Source: an uncultured Oscillospiraceae bacterium (GTDB lineage Bacteria > Bacillota > Clostridia > Oscillospirales > Oscillospiraceae). Taken from it: 56,364 nt of DNA. The DNA is taken from assembly GCA_947626495.1 (NCBI GenBank), contig CANQSJ010000016.1, positions 1-56,364 of the forward strand. The letters run 5' to 3'. The position numbers were made by a program, and so were the translations under genes. Below, in pieces: positions 1-7,350 of the stretch. The notes beneath the pieces are model-generated. The model made no database searches and was not told the DNA's origin. It was given only the letters and a program-made list of their open reading frames with translations. Every line of letters starts with the position of its first letter. Position 1 is the stretch's first letter.

Positions 1-300
1 CAGTAAGATTCCTTGATACGCCACAGCAAGGATGGTTATTGCATTTCCCTGCCTTTCGTGGTAAAATGTAGTTGTAAGCCACTGGAGAAACAACAATCCT
101 GCTACCCCTGTTATCACCACCGATAACAATTTGATAACAGCCCATCGTATAGGCTGGATAATATGGACATGTCAAATAATCAAAAGAATGAGGTATCAAA
201 TTGATGAAGCAAAATCCGTTAAATATGATGCCCAACAACGAGTGGGAATAACGCCCATACCGCCGGAGATGGCGTAAGGAAGGACATTGTTTCCTCTGCA
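1..300. other. intergenic region with no supported gene
   Basis: This stretch is clearly richer in A and T than the rest of the window. It holds only very short open frames, for example a 15-codon frame starting ATG at 204 and a 29-codon frame starting at 188. Neither has a convincing ribosome site or a recognisable product. It may be the edge of an older mobile or decayed segment next to the TraX-like gene, but nothing in it proves this. Confidence 0.5.
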
Positions 301-380
301 GATGGGGAGGGATAAAAACGGAAAAGCAAAAGACGTTATCCTTAAAATGCCTGAACGCGCTGGATCTGAAGCTGATCGCG

Positions 381-1169
381 ATGGCGCTGATGCTGAGCGA
401 TCATATCTGGTATGTGTTTTTCCAGGAACAGGAAGCCCTGCACTGGATGACCTATATCGGGCGGCTCGCTTTCCCGATTTTTGCGTTTCAGATCGTGGAA
501 GGATTCGCCTATACCCACGATCTCAGGAAGTACATAGGCCGTGTCTTCCTGTTTGCGCTGGTCTCCGAGATCCCCTTCAACCTGGCGTTTTACGGCACGC
601 TCTCATATCCCAATCACCAAAACGTGATGTTCACGTTCTGCATCGCGCTGCTCTTGCTGGCGGCTATAGAGAAAGCCCGCAAAAAGGGCCGGACCGTTTT
701 TGTCCTGACGACGGCCGCGTGCATCGTGTTTGGCTATCTCGCCGGCTACGTTGCCCAGGTCGACTATTACGGCGAGGGGATCCTGACGGTGATACTGCTC
801 TATTTCTTCCGCAACATGCGCTTCGGTTGGATCGGGCAGCTGGCGAGCCTGCTTTTTATCAATCTCGGCCTGTCTGGGTTTTACAATACTTCGTCGGGCC
901 GGTGGTTCAACGTCGGATTACAGATGTTCAACGAGAGCCAGTCCCAGTGGGTCCCGCTTGGCGATTACATGTTCCCGCTTCCGTTCTGTTCGCCGGACAT
1001 AAGCTGGATGCTGACAGAACAGGCGCTGGCCGTGCTGGCGCTGATCCCGATATGGATGTATAACAGAAAACAGGGCCTGCACAGCCGCGCGCTTCAGTAT
1101 GCGTGCTATGCTTTTTATCCGGGACACCTTCTGATTCTGGGGCTTTTGGCGAAGTTCGTGGCGGGTTGA
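381..1169 (+). CDS. TraX family membrane protein (5' end disturbed)
   Basis: TraX-family proteins are polytopic membrane proteins. TraX of F plasmid acetylates pilin; chromosomal gut homologues are mostly of unknown role and may be acyltransferases. The sequence shows the family signature DHIWYVFF followed by YIGRLAFPIFAFQIVEGF, then repeated hydrophobic helices, over 262 residues. The first ATG in frame is at 381, but the homologous frame runs on upstream as LNALDLKLIAM (from about 351), which is the usual N terminus of the family. No ATG, GTG or TTG in that frame lies before the stop at 249. ATG codons at 302 and 347 sit in another frame and would join only if one base near 350 were absent. 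The gene may be frameshifted, use a rare start, or contain a sequence error. A strong terminator follows. Confidence 0.72.
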   Translation: MALMLSDHIWYVFFQEQEALHWMTYIGRLAFPIFAFQIVEGFAYTHDLRKYIGRVFLFALVSEIPFNLAFYGTLSYPNHQNVMFTFCIALLLLAAIEKARKKGRTVFVLTTAACIVFGYLAGYVAQVDYYGEGILTVILLYFFRNMRFGWIGQLASLLFINLGLSGFYNTSSGRWFNVGLQMFNESQSQWVPLGDYMFPLPFCSPDISWMLTEQALAVLALIPIWMYNRKQGLHSRALQYACYAFYPGHLLILGLLAKFVAG

Positions 1170-1276
1170 CACAGGCGGCAGCATCCCCGCTGTCCGGCGG
1201 TTTTCCGGTCACCCGGCGTTTTCCCGACGGTCCGCAGAGAAAACTGCGGCGACAAAACAATCCTTCCCCATAACAA

Positions 1277-1316
1277 ATCCCTTCGCTGCGAAACTCGCAG
1301 CGAAGGGATCTTTTTT
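1277..1316 (+). terminator. intrinsic terminator after the TraX-like gene
   Basis: A perfect 15-bp stem (1277-1291 with 1295-1309), a 3-nt loop and six T residues (1311-1316) end transcription from the left. It lies between convergent genes. Confidence 0.85.
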
Positions 1317-1332
1317 CCGTAAGGCGGGTTTT

Positions 1333-3393
1333 TCAGATCTTCATGCACACGTCCCAGGCGTTCCAGATGACATTGCGCAGGTTGCCCCGGGCAACGCAGG
1401 TGCCCGCCCGGTGGATGCGGCCGCCCTTGGCCCCCAGGGGCGCGGGGGCAAAGCCCACGGCGTTCACCACGCTGTCGCAGGCAAGCTCGAAGGTCTTGCC
1501 GTCCTTGCCCTTCACCGTGACGGCCCCGTCCCGGATGTCCGTGATGGTGGAATTGAGGTACACCGGCACCTTCCGGAAGGCCAGGGCGTCCCGCAGAAAA
1601 GAGCTGTTGGCCAGGCAGGTGCCCGGGGCGGTGATGAGATCGTTCGCCATCTCCACGATCACAGGGTGTTTGCCCTGCAGGCTCAGCTCATAAGCCGCCT
1701 CGCAGGCGGACTGGCCGCCGCCCAGGAACACCACCTTGTCCCCGGCGCCGTCTCCCAGCAGCAACTGGGTGAAGTCGATGGTCTTCTCAAAACCGGGGAT
1801 GGGCAGGGTCTTGGGCCTGGAGCCGGTGCACACGATCACCTCGTCGAAGTCCCCGATCAGCGCCGCCGGGTCCTCCACGGGGGTGTTCAGCCGTATCTCC
1901 ACGCCGGCTTTGGAAAGCTCCCGCTCATACCAGGCCAGCAGCCGCTTGTCCGCGTCCTTGAAGGACATGGCCGCCGCAGTGATGTAGAGCCCTCCCAGCT
2001 TGTCCCCCTTTTCGAAGATCACCGGCGTGTGGCCCCGCTGATGCAGCACCAGCGCGCACTCCATGCCGCCGATGCCGCCGCCCACGACAGCCACCTTCTT
2101 GGGACTCTGGGCCGGCTCGATCTTGTATTTTCTGCTCTGCATGGTGGGCGGGGTCAGGGCGCACCGGGCCAGATGCAGGGCGTCGGGCAGGCTCTGGGTA
2201 TTGGCCGTGCCCTCGCTCTTGGCGAAGTTGAAGCAGCCGTTGTGGCAGCCGATGCAGGGCTTGATGTCCTCCTCCCGGCCCTCTATCAGCTTGGTGACCC
2301 AGGCCGGGTCCACCAGGTTCTGGCGGGCGGTGCCCATGGCGTCCAGGCGGCCGGCAGCGATCTCCGCCGCGGCGGTGGCCGGGTCCATCTTGCCGGCGCA
2401 GACCACGGGCATATCGGTGAACTTTTTGATATGCTCCACCTCGGCCAGGTTGCAGTTTTTGCCCATGTACGTGGGCGGGTGGGGCCAATACCAGGCGTCG
2501 TAGGTGCCGTTGTCGCAGTTGAACATGGCATAGCCCGCGTCCTGCAGGTACTTGATGGCCCGCTCCGACTCGGCCATGTCCCGGCCAAACTCGGTGAACT
2601 CCTCCCCCGGCAGGGCGCCCTGGCCGAAGCCCTTGGTCTTGGACACCACCGAGTAGCGCAGCGCCACGGGGAAGTCGTCCCCGCAGTATTTGTGGATGCA
2701 CTGGACGATCTCCACCGGGAAGCGGTAGCGGTTTTCAAAGCTGCCGCCGTACTGGTCCGTGCGGTAATTCATGTTGGCGATGGTGAACTGGTCCAGCAGA
2801 TACCCCTCGTGCACCGCGTGGATCTCCACGCCGTCCACCCCGGCCTGCTGCAGCAGCTTCGCCGTCTTGCCGAAGGCGTCCACCATCTCCTGGATCTCCT
2901 CCACGGTCAGGGGGCGGCTCTTCAGCTCCGGATACCAGCGGTTGGGCGTGGCCGAGGCGGAGGCGCAGGCGTACTCCACATCCAAAAAGGGCTTGGCCAC
3001 CGTGCCCAGGGCCTTGTGCTGGAGCATCTTCACCATCAGGTCGTTGATGGCCATGGACCGGCCGAAGCCGGCGGCCAGCTGGATGAAAAGCTTGGCCCCC
3101 GTCTTGTGAAATTCCGGCAGCCACGCGGCCAGATTCCGGAACATCTTCTCGTTTTTATACAGCCACCGCCGGCCCATGGTGTCCCGCACACACTGCATCC
3201 CCGGCAGCACCAGGCCCACGTTCTCCTGGGCCCGGTTCAGGATATGGCGGGCCGCCTCCTTGTCGAAGTGGCAGGGCTCCAGCCAGCCGAACAGGCTGGT
3301 GCCGCCCATGGAGCACTGGACGATGCGGTTTTTGATTTCCACATTCCCGATCTTCCAGGGGGTGAACAGCGGTTCGTATTTTTTGTCCATCAT
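1333..3393 (-). CDS. NADH:flavin oxidoreductase / FadH-like old yellow enzyme
   Basis: A 686-residue flavo-iron-sulfur enzyme of the 2,4-dienoyl-CoA reductase (FadH) and BaiCD/BaiH type, which reduces activated C=C bonds with NAD(P)H. Residues 1-370 form the FMN TIM barrel, with HAVHEGYLLDQF at 192-203. Cysteines 380, 383, 387 and about 411 are placed to hold the 4Fe-4S cluster. The C-terminal half carries an FAD/NAD dinucleotide fold starting GGGIGG (438-443) and a second GGGQSACEAA motif. The start follows GGGAAAGGAA. It begins 10 bp after the small AcnX subunit, so the three genes are very probably one operon. The substrate is unknown: enoyl-CoA, enoate or steroid substrates are all possible, and the AcnX neighbour suggests an unsaturated or cyclic acid from a hydroxy-acid dehydration. 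Confidence 0.88.
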   Translation of the reverse strand: MMDKKYEPLFTPWKIGNVEIKNRIVQCSMGGTSLFGWLEPCHFDKEAARHILNRAQENVGLVLPGMQCVRDTMGRRWLYKNEKMFRNLAAWLPEFHKTGAKLFIQLAAGFGRSMAINDLMVKMLQHKALGTVAKPFLDVEYACASASATPNRWYPELKSRPLTVEEIQEMVDAFGKTAKLLQQAGVDGVEIHAVHEGYLLDQFTIANMNYRTDQYGGSFENRYRFPVEIVQCIHKYCGDDFPVALRYSVVSKTKGFGQGALPGEEFTEFGRDMAESERAIKYLQDAGYAMFNCDNGTYDAWYWPHPPTYMGKNCNLAEVEHIKKFTDMPVVCAGKMDPATAAAEIAAGRLDAMGTARQNLVDPAWVTKLIEGREEDIKPCIGCHNGCFNFAKSEGTANTQSLPDALHLARCALTPPTMQSRKYKIEPAQSPKKVAVVGGGIGGMECALVLHQRGHTPVIFEKGDKLGGLYITAAAMSFKDADKRLLAWYERELSKAGVEIRLNTPVEDPAALIGDFDEVIVCTGSRPKTLPIPGFEKTIDFTQLLLGDGAGDKVVFLGGGQSACEAAYELSLQGKHPVIVEMANDLITAPGTCLANSSFLRDALAFRKVPVYLNSTITDIRDGAVTVKGKDGKTFELACDSVVNAVGFAPAPLGAKGGRIHRAGTCVARGNLRNVIWNAWDVCMKI

Positions 3394-3403
3394 TTCCTTT
3401 CCC

Positions 3404-3844
3404 TCACTCCACGGTCACGGTGCCGTCGGCGGCCACCGTGATGGTCATGCCCGTCTGTACGTACTGCAAAAACTCGTCTCCCAGCTGGTCCACCACCGGC
3501 ATGCTCACGTCCGTCCACACGTCCCCCAGGATGGCCCCGGAGGCCGCCAGGGAGTCGATGTGCTTGGAAAAGAGCATGCAGGCCGGCTGCCGGCCCATGG
3601 CGCAGGCGGCGTACAGCACCATGCCGCCGGTGGTGGAGCCGATGGTCATGGGCAGGCACAGGGCCTTGCCCCCCATGGGCTTTTTGTAGATGTCGGCGTT
3701 GTTCTGGTCGCCGCACTTGACCTTCTTGTCGCCGAACATCAGCGCCATCTGGTAGCTGGCCAGGGTGTTGAAGCCCTCATGGCTCACCAGCGCCTCCGCC
3801 GTGCAGGTGCCGGGCACCACCGGCCGTCCCTTGAACTGTCTCAT
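3404..3844 (-). CDS. aconitase X swivel-domain subunit (DUF126 type)
   Basis: The small subunit of a two-part aconitase X, 146 residues. The family's swivelling domain closes over the active site of the large subunit. Visible hallmarks are the N-terminal KGRPVVPGTCTAEALVSHEGFN (start), a GGMVLYAACAMGRQPACM stretch and a DQLGDEF region close to the C terminus. The frame is open further upstream to 3958, but the true start is ATG at 3844. It overlaps the stop of the large-subunit gene in an ATGA arrangement, so translation is coupled. In known systems split AcnX dehydrates cis-3-hydroxy-L-proline in bacteria, or mevalonate 5-phosphate in archaea. No proline-specific neighbour is visible here, so the substrate is open. 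Confidence 0.86.
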   Translation of the reverse strand: MRQFKGRPVVPGTCTAEALVSHEGFNTLASYQMALMFGDKKVKCGDQNNADIYKKPMGGKALCLPMTIGSTTGGMVLYAACAMGRQPACMLFSKHIDSLAASGAILGDVWTDVSMPVVDQLGDEFLQYVQTGMTITVAADGTVTVE

Positions 3845-5121
3845 TTCGCCGTCTCCTTTCCGGTGATGATGCCCAAAATGTCCGCCTCGGTGTAGTACCG
3901 GGCGCTGGTATAAGTGCGCAGCTTGTTGGAGGAGGTGATGACCGCCTTGCTCTTGCACAGGGGGTTGTTCATATACATCAGCGGGCAGATGTAGCTGACC
4001 ACCACCCCGGTCTTGGCAAGCCTTGCGGCGTAGGGGGTCTTTTCAAACTCCCGGATCACCGCCGTGGGCGCGGTGAACACCGTGGGCACCGCCACCTGCT
4101 GCCGGCCGGTCTCCGCCAGCCCCGCCTCCACCGCGTCCGTCCAGTCCTGCAGCTGATGCAGGGACATGTGGGGGCAGCCCACGAAGCACAGCTTGGGCGC
4201 GGCGGCGGGGTCCTTCCAGATCACCGGGTAATTCTTGCGCACCTGCTCCAGGGTCTCGTCGTCGATGACCCAGGTCTTGGCTCCCTCGGCAATGAGGCTC
4301 TCCCCCATGTCCACCGCTTCCGGCGTCAGGTGCTCGATGTGGTAGAGGCCCACCGCGCCGTTGGAGGCCGTGGCCGCGCCGAAGTCCTTGAGATAATCCT
4401 TCGCCCCGTCGTTCAGCTCCGTGCCCAGCCAGCTCTCCATGCCCCGGATGTAGGGCACGTCCTCCATCACCTTCATGCCGATGGCGGAGCCCAGAAGCTG
4501 GGGCTCCGGCCGGTTTTTGCACCGCACATCGATGACCCAGGTGGCCTTTCTCCCCTCGTCGGTCAAAAGGCCGAACTCCGGCACGAACCCGGCGATGGAG
4601 CCCATGATCTCGATGATACCGGAGTTGCGGTTGCACCGGGCGCCCAGCACGGAGTTTGCGTACACCACCGCCGAGGACTCCGCCCAGGACAGCACCTCTC
4701 CCCGCTGGGGAGTGTTGCCCACCTCGTCCATGTAGCAGGTGCAGGTGTAGCCGTCGTCACCGGTGACGCCCAGCTTGCGAAGCTGCTCCTCGTACCGGGC
4801 CTGCTGGTTATACATGAACTTCTTGAAGACCAGATTTTCCAAAAAGGACGCCGGGACGTTGTCGTCCAATGGCCGGGGGTCCGCGGTGAATTTCTGTCCC
4901 TGGGGCAGGTCTCCGCCCAGAAGCGTGTCGTATAGGTCGTAGATGGGTTTCATCACCCCCAGGCCGAAGCTGATCACCGTGTGGCCGTACCGGCTGGCCA
5001 CCGGCACCATCCGCTCCGCCCCGAAGGTCTCGCCGTACATGACCAGGGTCTTCACCACCTTGGCCATCACCTCGCCCCTGCCGCCGTCCAGCAGGGCCTG
5101 CTGCTCGTCTGTCAGAACCAT
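3841..5121 (-). CDS. aconitase X catalytic subunit (DUF521 type)
   Basis: The large subunit of aconitase X, 426 residues, the usual size for the split form. AcnX enzymes are hydro-lyases that carry an Fe-S cluster or metal. The family core is visible: C127 and C129 in a CTCYMDEVGNTPQRGE stretch, the AESSAVVYANSVLGARCNRN block (C163), and a late CPHMSLHQL motif. It is the first gene of the operon, with GAGGTGATCC before the ATG and an AT-rich leader upstream. Its stop overlaps the start of the swivel subunit. Pairing with a FadH-like reductase suggests dehydration followed by reduction of the new double bond; that link is inference. Confidence 0.88.
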   Translation of the reverse strand: MVLTDEQQALLDGGRGEVMAKVVKTLVMYGETFGAERMVPVASRYGHTVISFGLGVMKPIYDLYDTLLGGDLPQGQKFTADPRPLDDNVPASFLENLVFKKFMYNQQARYEEQLRKLGVTGDDGYTCTCYMDEVGNTPQRGEVLSWAESSAVVYANSVLGARCNRNSGIIEIMGSIAGFVPEFGLLTDEGRKATWVIDVRCKNRPEPQLLGSAIGMKVMEDVPYIRGMESWLGTELNDGAKDYLKDFGAATASNGAVGLYHIEHLTPEAVDMGESLIAEGAKTWVIDDETLEQVRKNYPVIWKDPAAAPKLCFVGCPHMSLHQLQDWTDAVEAGLAETGRQQVAVPTVFTAPTAVIREFEKTPYAARLAKTGVVVSYICPLMYMNNPLCKSKAVITSSNKLRTYTSARYYTEADILGIITGKETAK

Positions 5122-5272
5122 AGGATCACCTCGCTTAAAATTTTACAAGCTATATAAATTATACAAGAATCCTGTTGCATAGTCCAGACAAACTTGTGGA
5201 TTTCTCTCTCTTTCTTCCCATTTTTTTACATCCCTCCCGCGCGTGCGGCGGAGGGACATTGAAAAAACTATT

Positions 5273-5301
5273 TTGTGTTTTTCGCTCTTGTGTGGTACAC
5301 T
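5273..5301 (+). promoter_or_regulatory. possible promoter for the zinc-ribbon gene
   Basis: TTGTGT at 5273-5278 and TACACT at 5296-5301 are separated by 17 bp, 37 bp upstream of the ATG at 5339. Both hexamers are imperfect. The 217-bp space to the divergent acnX gene is AT-rich and also holds ATTATA at 5158-5163, a possible -10 for the left-going operon. Confidence 0.4.
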
Positions 5302-5338
5302 ATCCCCACCGGACAAACAACGAACAGGAGGACGGACC

Positions 5339-5563
5339 ATGGACGGTTTTGACGAGATCGATCTGTCGGATTGCCCCCACTGCGGCGGCGTGGGGTGCAT
5401 CGAGGAGGAGGGCGGCTGGTGCGTATACGTCCAGTGCCTGGACTGCGGCGCCCATACGGCGGAGCTCTCCTATAGAAACGAGGCCGAGCGCCTGCAGGCC
5501 GCCCGAAGGGCGGCGATGAACTGGAACTTCAGAAAGGTCATCCGCCCCGACCCGGGAGAGTGA
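5339..5563 (+). CDS. small Lar-like zinc-ribbon protein
   Basis: A 74-residue acidic protein with two CxxCG knuckles, CPHCGG near residue 12 and CLDCGA near residue 34, followed by a helix rich in Ala and Arg and a WN pair. This layout matches the restriction-alleviation (Lar) family of small zinc ribbons, which is common in phages and Firmicutes and rarely understood on chromosomes. The ATG at 5339 follows AACAGGAGGA with good spacing; the frame is open further upstream but without a start signal. It stands alone, transcribed away from acnX, and ends in a strong terminator. No partner is visible. Confidence 0.7.
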   Translation: MDGFDEIDLSDCPHCGGVGCIEEEGGWCVYVQCLDCGAHTAELSYRNEAERLQAARRAAMNWNFRKVIRPDPGE

Positions 5564-5574
5564 AAAAAAGAAGA

Positions 5575-5610
5575 TCCCTCGCCGTCTGTCCGACGGCGAG
5601 GGACCTTTCT
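5575..5610. terminator. bidirectional intrinsic terminator
   Basis: A perfect 12-bp stem (5575-5586 with 5592-5603) and a 5-nt loop, with a T-rich run to the right and a run of seven A to the left (5563-5569). It separates two convergent genes and can serve both. Confidence 0.85.
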
Positions 5611-5621
5611 TGCCTGGCCTG

Positions 5622-6311
5622 TCATGCCTCCGCGGCCAGCAGAGACGGCAGCTGCCCCAGGGACATGATCTCATGATCCGGAACGATCCCGGAGCGATTT
5701 ACCTCCCCCCGGCGGTTGTACCAAACGGTCCGCAGTCCGGCGTTCTTCCCTCCGGCGATGTCCGACGACAGGCTGTCCCCCACCAGCAGGGCGTTTTCCC
5801 GCACGAAGCCGGGTATGCGGGCAAAGCAGGACTGGAAAAAGCGGGCGTCCGGCTTGTCGTAGCCGATCTCCTCGGAGATGAACACGTCCCGGAAGTACGC
5901 CTCCAGCCCCGCGCTGCGGATGCGGCTTTTCTGCACCCTCGCGGTGCCGTTGGTCACGATATACAGGCCGTACCGCCCGGCGAGGGCGGCCAGCAGCTCC
6001 TCCGCCCCCGCCATGAAATAATGGCCGAGGCAGAGCCGGTCCTCATACAGGCGCGCCGCCTCCTCCGGCGGGCAGGCGAGGCCGAATTCCGCAAACAGCA
6101 GGGCATAGCGCCTGACCTTCAGGGCGTCCCGCGTTATCTCCCCCCGCTCCAGGAGCTTCCACTGCTGCAGATTCAGCTCGCTGTAGCGCTCCAGGATCTC
6201 CTCCGTCGGCGCGACCCCCAGCTGTCCCAGCGTATCGGTGAGGGCGGCCCGCTCCGCCGCATGAAAGTCCAGGATCGTGTCATCCAGGTCAAAAAAGATC
6301 GTGTCCGTCAA
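5622..6311 (-). CDS. YjjG-like HAD phosphatase (nucleotidase type)
   Basis: A cytoplasmic haloacid-dehalogenase phosphatase of 229 residues, in the YjjG subgroup that removes phosphate from non-canonical pyrimidine nucleotides. HAD motif I is FDLDDT with D8 and D10; motif II is VTNGT; motif III is the K of YDKPDARFF; motif IV is VGDSLSSD followed by GGKNAGL. The open frame starts at 6383, but a TTG at 6311 preceded by GGCGAGGAGC gives the normal family N terminus (TDTIFFDLDDTI), so I take it as the start. The gene is monocistronic and convergent with the zinc-ribbon gene. Exact substrate cannot be read from sequence. Confidence 0.82.
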   Translation of the reverse strand: MTDTIFFDLDDTILDFHAAERAALTDTLGQLGVAPTEEILERYSELNLQQWKLLERGEITRDALKVRRYALLFAEFGLACPPEEAARLYEDRLCLGHYFMAGAEELLAALAGRYGLYIVTNGTARVQKSRIRSAGLEAYFRDVFISEEIGYDKPDARFFQSCFARIPGFVRENALLVGDSLSSDIAGGKNAGLRTVWYNRRGEVNRSGIVPDHEIMSLGQLPSLLAAEA

Positions 6312-6426
6312 TTCCGTGTGCTCCTCGCCATGTTTTTTCGCCCGCGGCAAGACCATTTTACCCTCTTCCCCCGCTCTTTGCAAGTCATCTGTGCCGCCGG
6401 AAAAGCCGCCCGCGGCGCGTTTTTTG

Positions 6427-6455
6427 TTGCGGACCTCCCGCCGATATGGTAATAT
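6427..6455 (+). promoter_or_regulatory. probable promoter of tcdA
   Basis: TTGCGG at 6427-6432 and TAATAT at 6450-6455 with a 17-bp spacer, about 70 bp before the start codon. Confidence 0.5.
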
Positions 6456-6524
6456 CCAGATACAGGCCCTCCGGCCCGGTCCGCGGGAAGGACGGACCGG
6501 CGATCCGGGGGCCGCGGAGGGAAA

Positions 6525-7286
6525 ATGGGCGAACAGTTTTCAAGAACGGAATTGCTATTGGGCCGCCAGGCCATGGAGATCCTGGCCCGGTCCCGGGTGG
6601 CCGTGTTCGGCATCGGCGGCGTGGGCGGCTATGTGTGCGAGGCCCTCGCGCGCAGCGGCGTGGGAGCCTTTGACCTGGTGGACGACGACCGGGTGTGCCT
6701 CACCAACCTGAACCGGCAGATCATCGCCACCCACGAGACGCTGGGGCGGCTGAAAACGGAGGTCATGGCCGAGCGCATCCGGCAGATCAACCCCCAGGCG
6801 GACGTGCGCGTGCGCTCGTGCTTCTTCCTCCCGGAGAACGCCGACACCTTCCCCTTCCCCGATTACGACTACGTGGTGGACGCGGTGGACACCGTGGCGG
6901 CCAAGATCGCGCTGGCGGTGAAGTGCGCCGAGACCGGCACCCCCCTCGTCAGCTCCATGGGCGCTGGCAACAAGCTGGACCCCACCGCCTTCCGGGTGAC
7001 GGACATCTATCGGACGAAGACGGACCCGCTGGCCCGGGTCATGCGCCGGGAGCTGAAAAAGCGGGGGATCCGAAAACTGAAGGTGGTCTATTCCGAGGAG
7101 CCCCCCATCCGTCCCCGGGGTGACACGGCCGGGGACGGCCCGGCGGACGACGGGCGCCAACCACCGCCCCGCCGGTCTGTCCCGGGCAGCACCGCCTTCG
7201 TCCCCTCCGTGGCCGGGCTGATCCTGGCCGGGGCGGTCGTGAAGGATCTAACGGCGGGCGCGGCCGATCCGCCGGAGAGAGCATAA
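6525..7286 (+). CDS. tcdA: tRNA threonylcarbamoyladenosine dehydratase
   Basis: An E1-like (ThiF/HesA) enzyme of 253 residues that uses ATP to cyclise t6A at position 37 of ANN-decoding tRNAs to ct6A. The nucleotide-binding loop GIGGVGGY lies at 29-36, followed by VDDDRVCLTNLNRQ, the classic adenylation region. The later IYRTKTDPLARVMRRELK and VVYSEEPP segments are typical of TcdA/CsdL rather than ThiF or MoeB. The ATG follows GGAGGGAAA. Family length is about 230-270 residues, so it is complete. It is a single gene with its own promoter and terminator. Confidence 0.9.
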   Translation: MGEQFSRTELLLGRQAMEILARSRVAVFGIGGVGGYVCEALARSGVGAFDLVDDDRVCLTNLNRQIIATHETLGRLKTEVMAERIRQINPQADVRVRSCFFLPENADTFPFPDYDYVVDAVDTVAAKIALAVKCAETGTPLVSSMGAGNKLDPTAFRVTDIYRTKTDPLARVMRRELKKRGIRKLKVVYSEEPPIRPRGDTAGDGPADDGRQPPPRRSVPGSTAFVPSVAGLILAGAVVKDLTAGAADPPERA

Positions 7287-7290
7287 AAAG

Positions 7291-7325
7291 AAAAGCGGAG
7301 AGCGATGGAGCGCTCTCCGCTTTTT
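7291..7325 (+). terminator. intrinsic terminator after tcdA
   Basis: A 10-bp GC stem (7295-7304 with 7311-7320), a 6-nt loop, then five T. Flanking A residues on the left allow it to work for galT on the other strand as well. Confidence 0.85.
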
Positions 7326-7350
7326 CCGCCGCCGTGCAGGCGGCCCTTTT

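Noticed and set aside
163-277. Three very short frames in the left AT-rich region
   Set aside because: Under 30 codons each, no convincing ribosome site, no recognisable product.
287-1063. 258-codon frame overlapping the TraX-like gene
   Set aside because: Its product is rich in Arg, Pro and Gly with no family features, while the other frame shows clear TraX helices.
1411-3441. 676-codon frame opposite the FadH-like gene
   Set aside because: It is the antisense shadow of a GC-rich gene; the product is an Ala-Gly-His-Leu-Val mix without domains.
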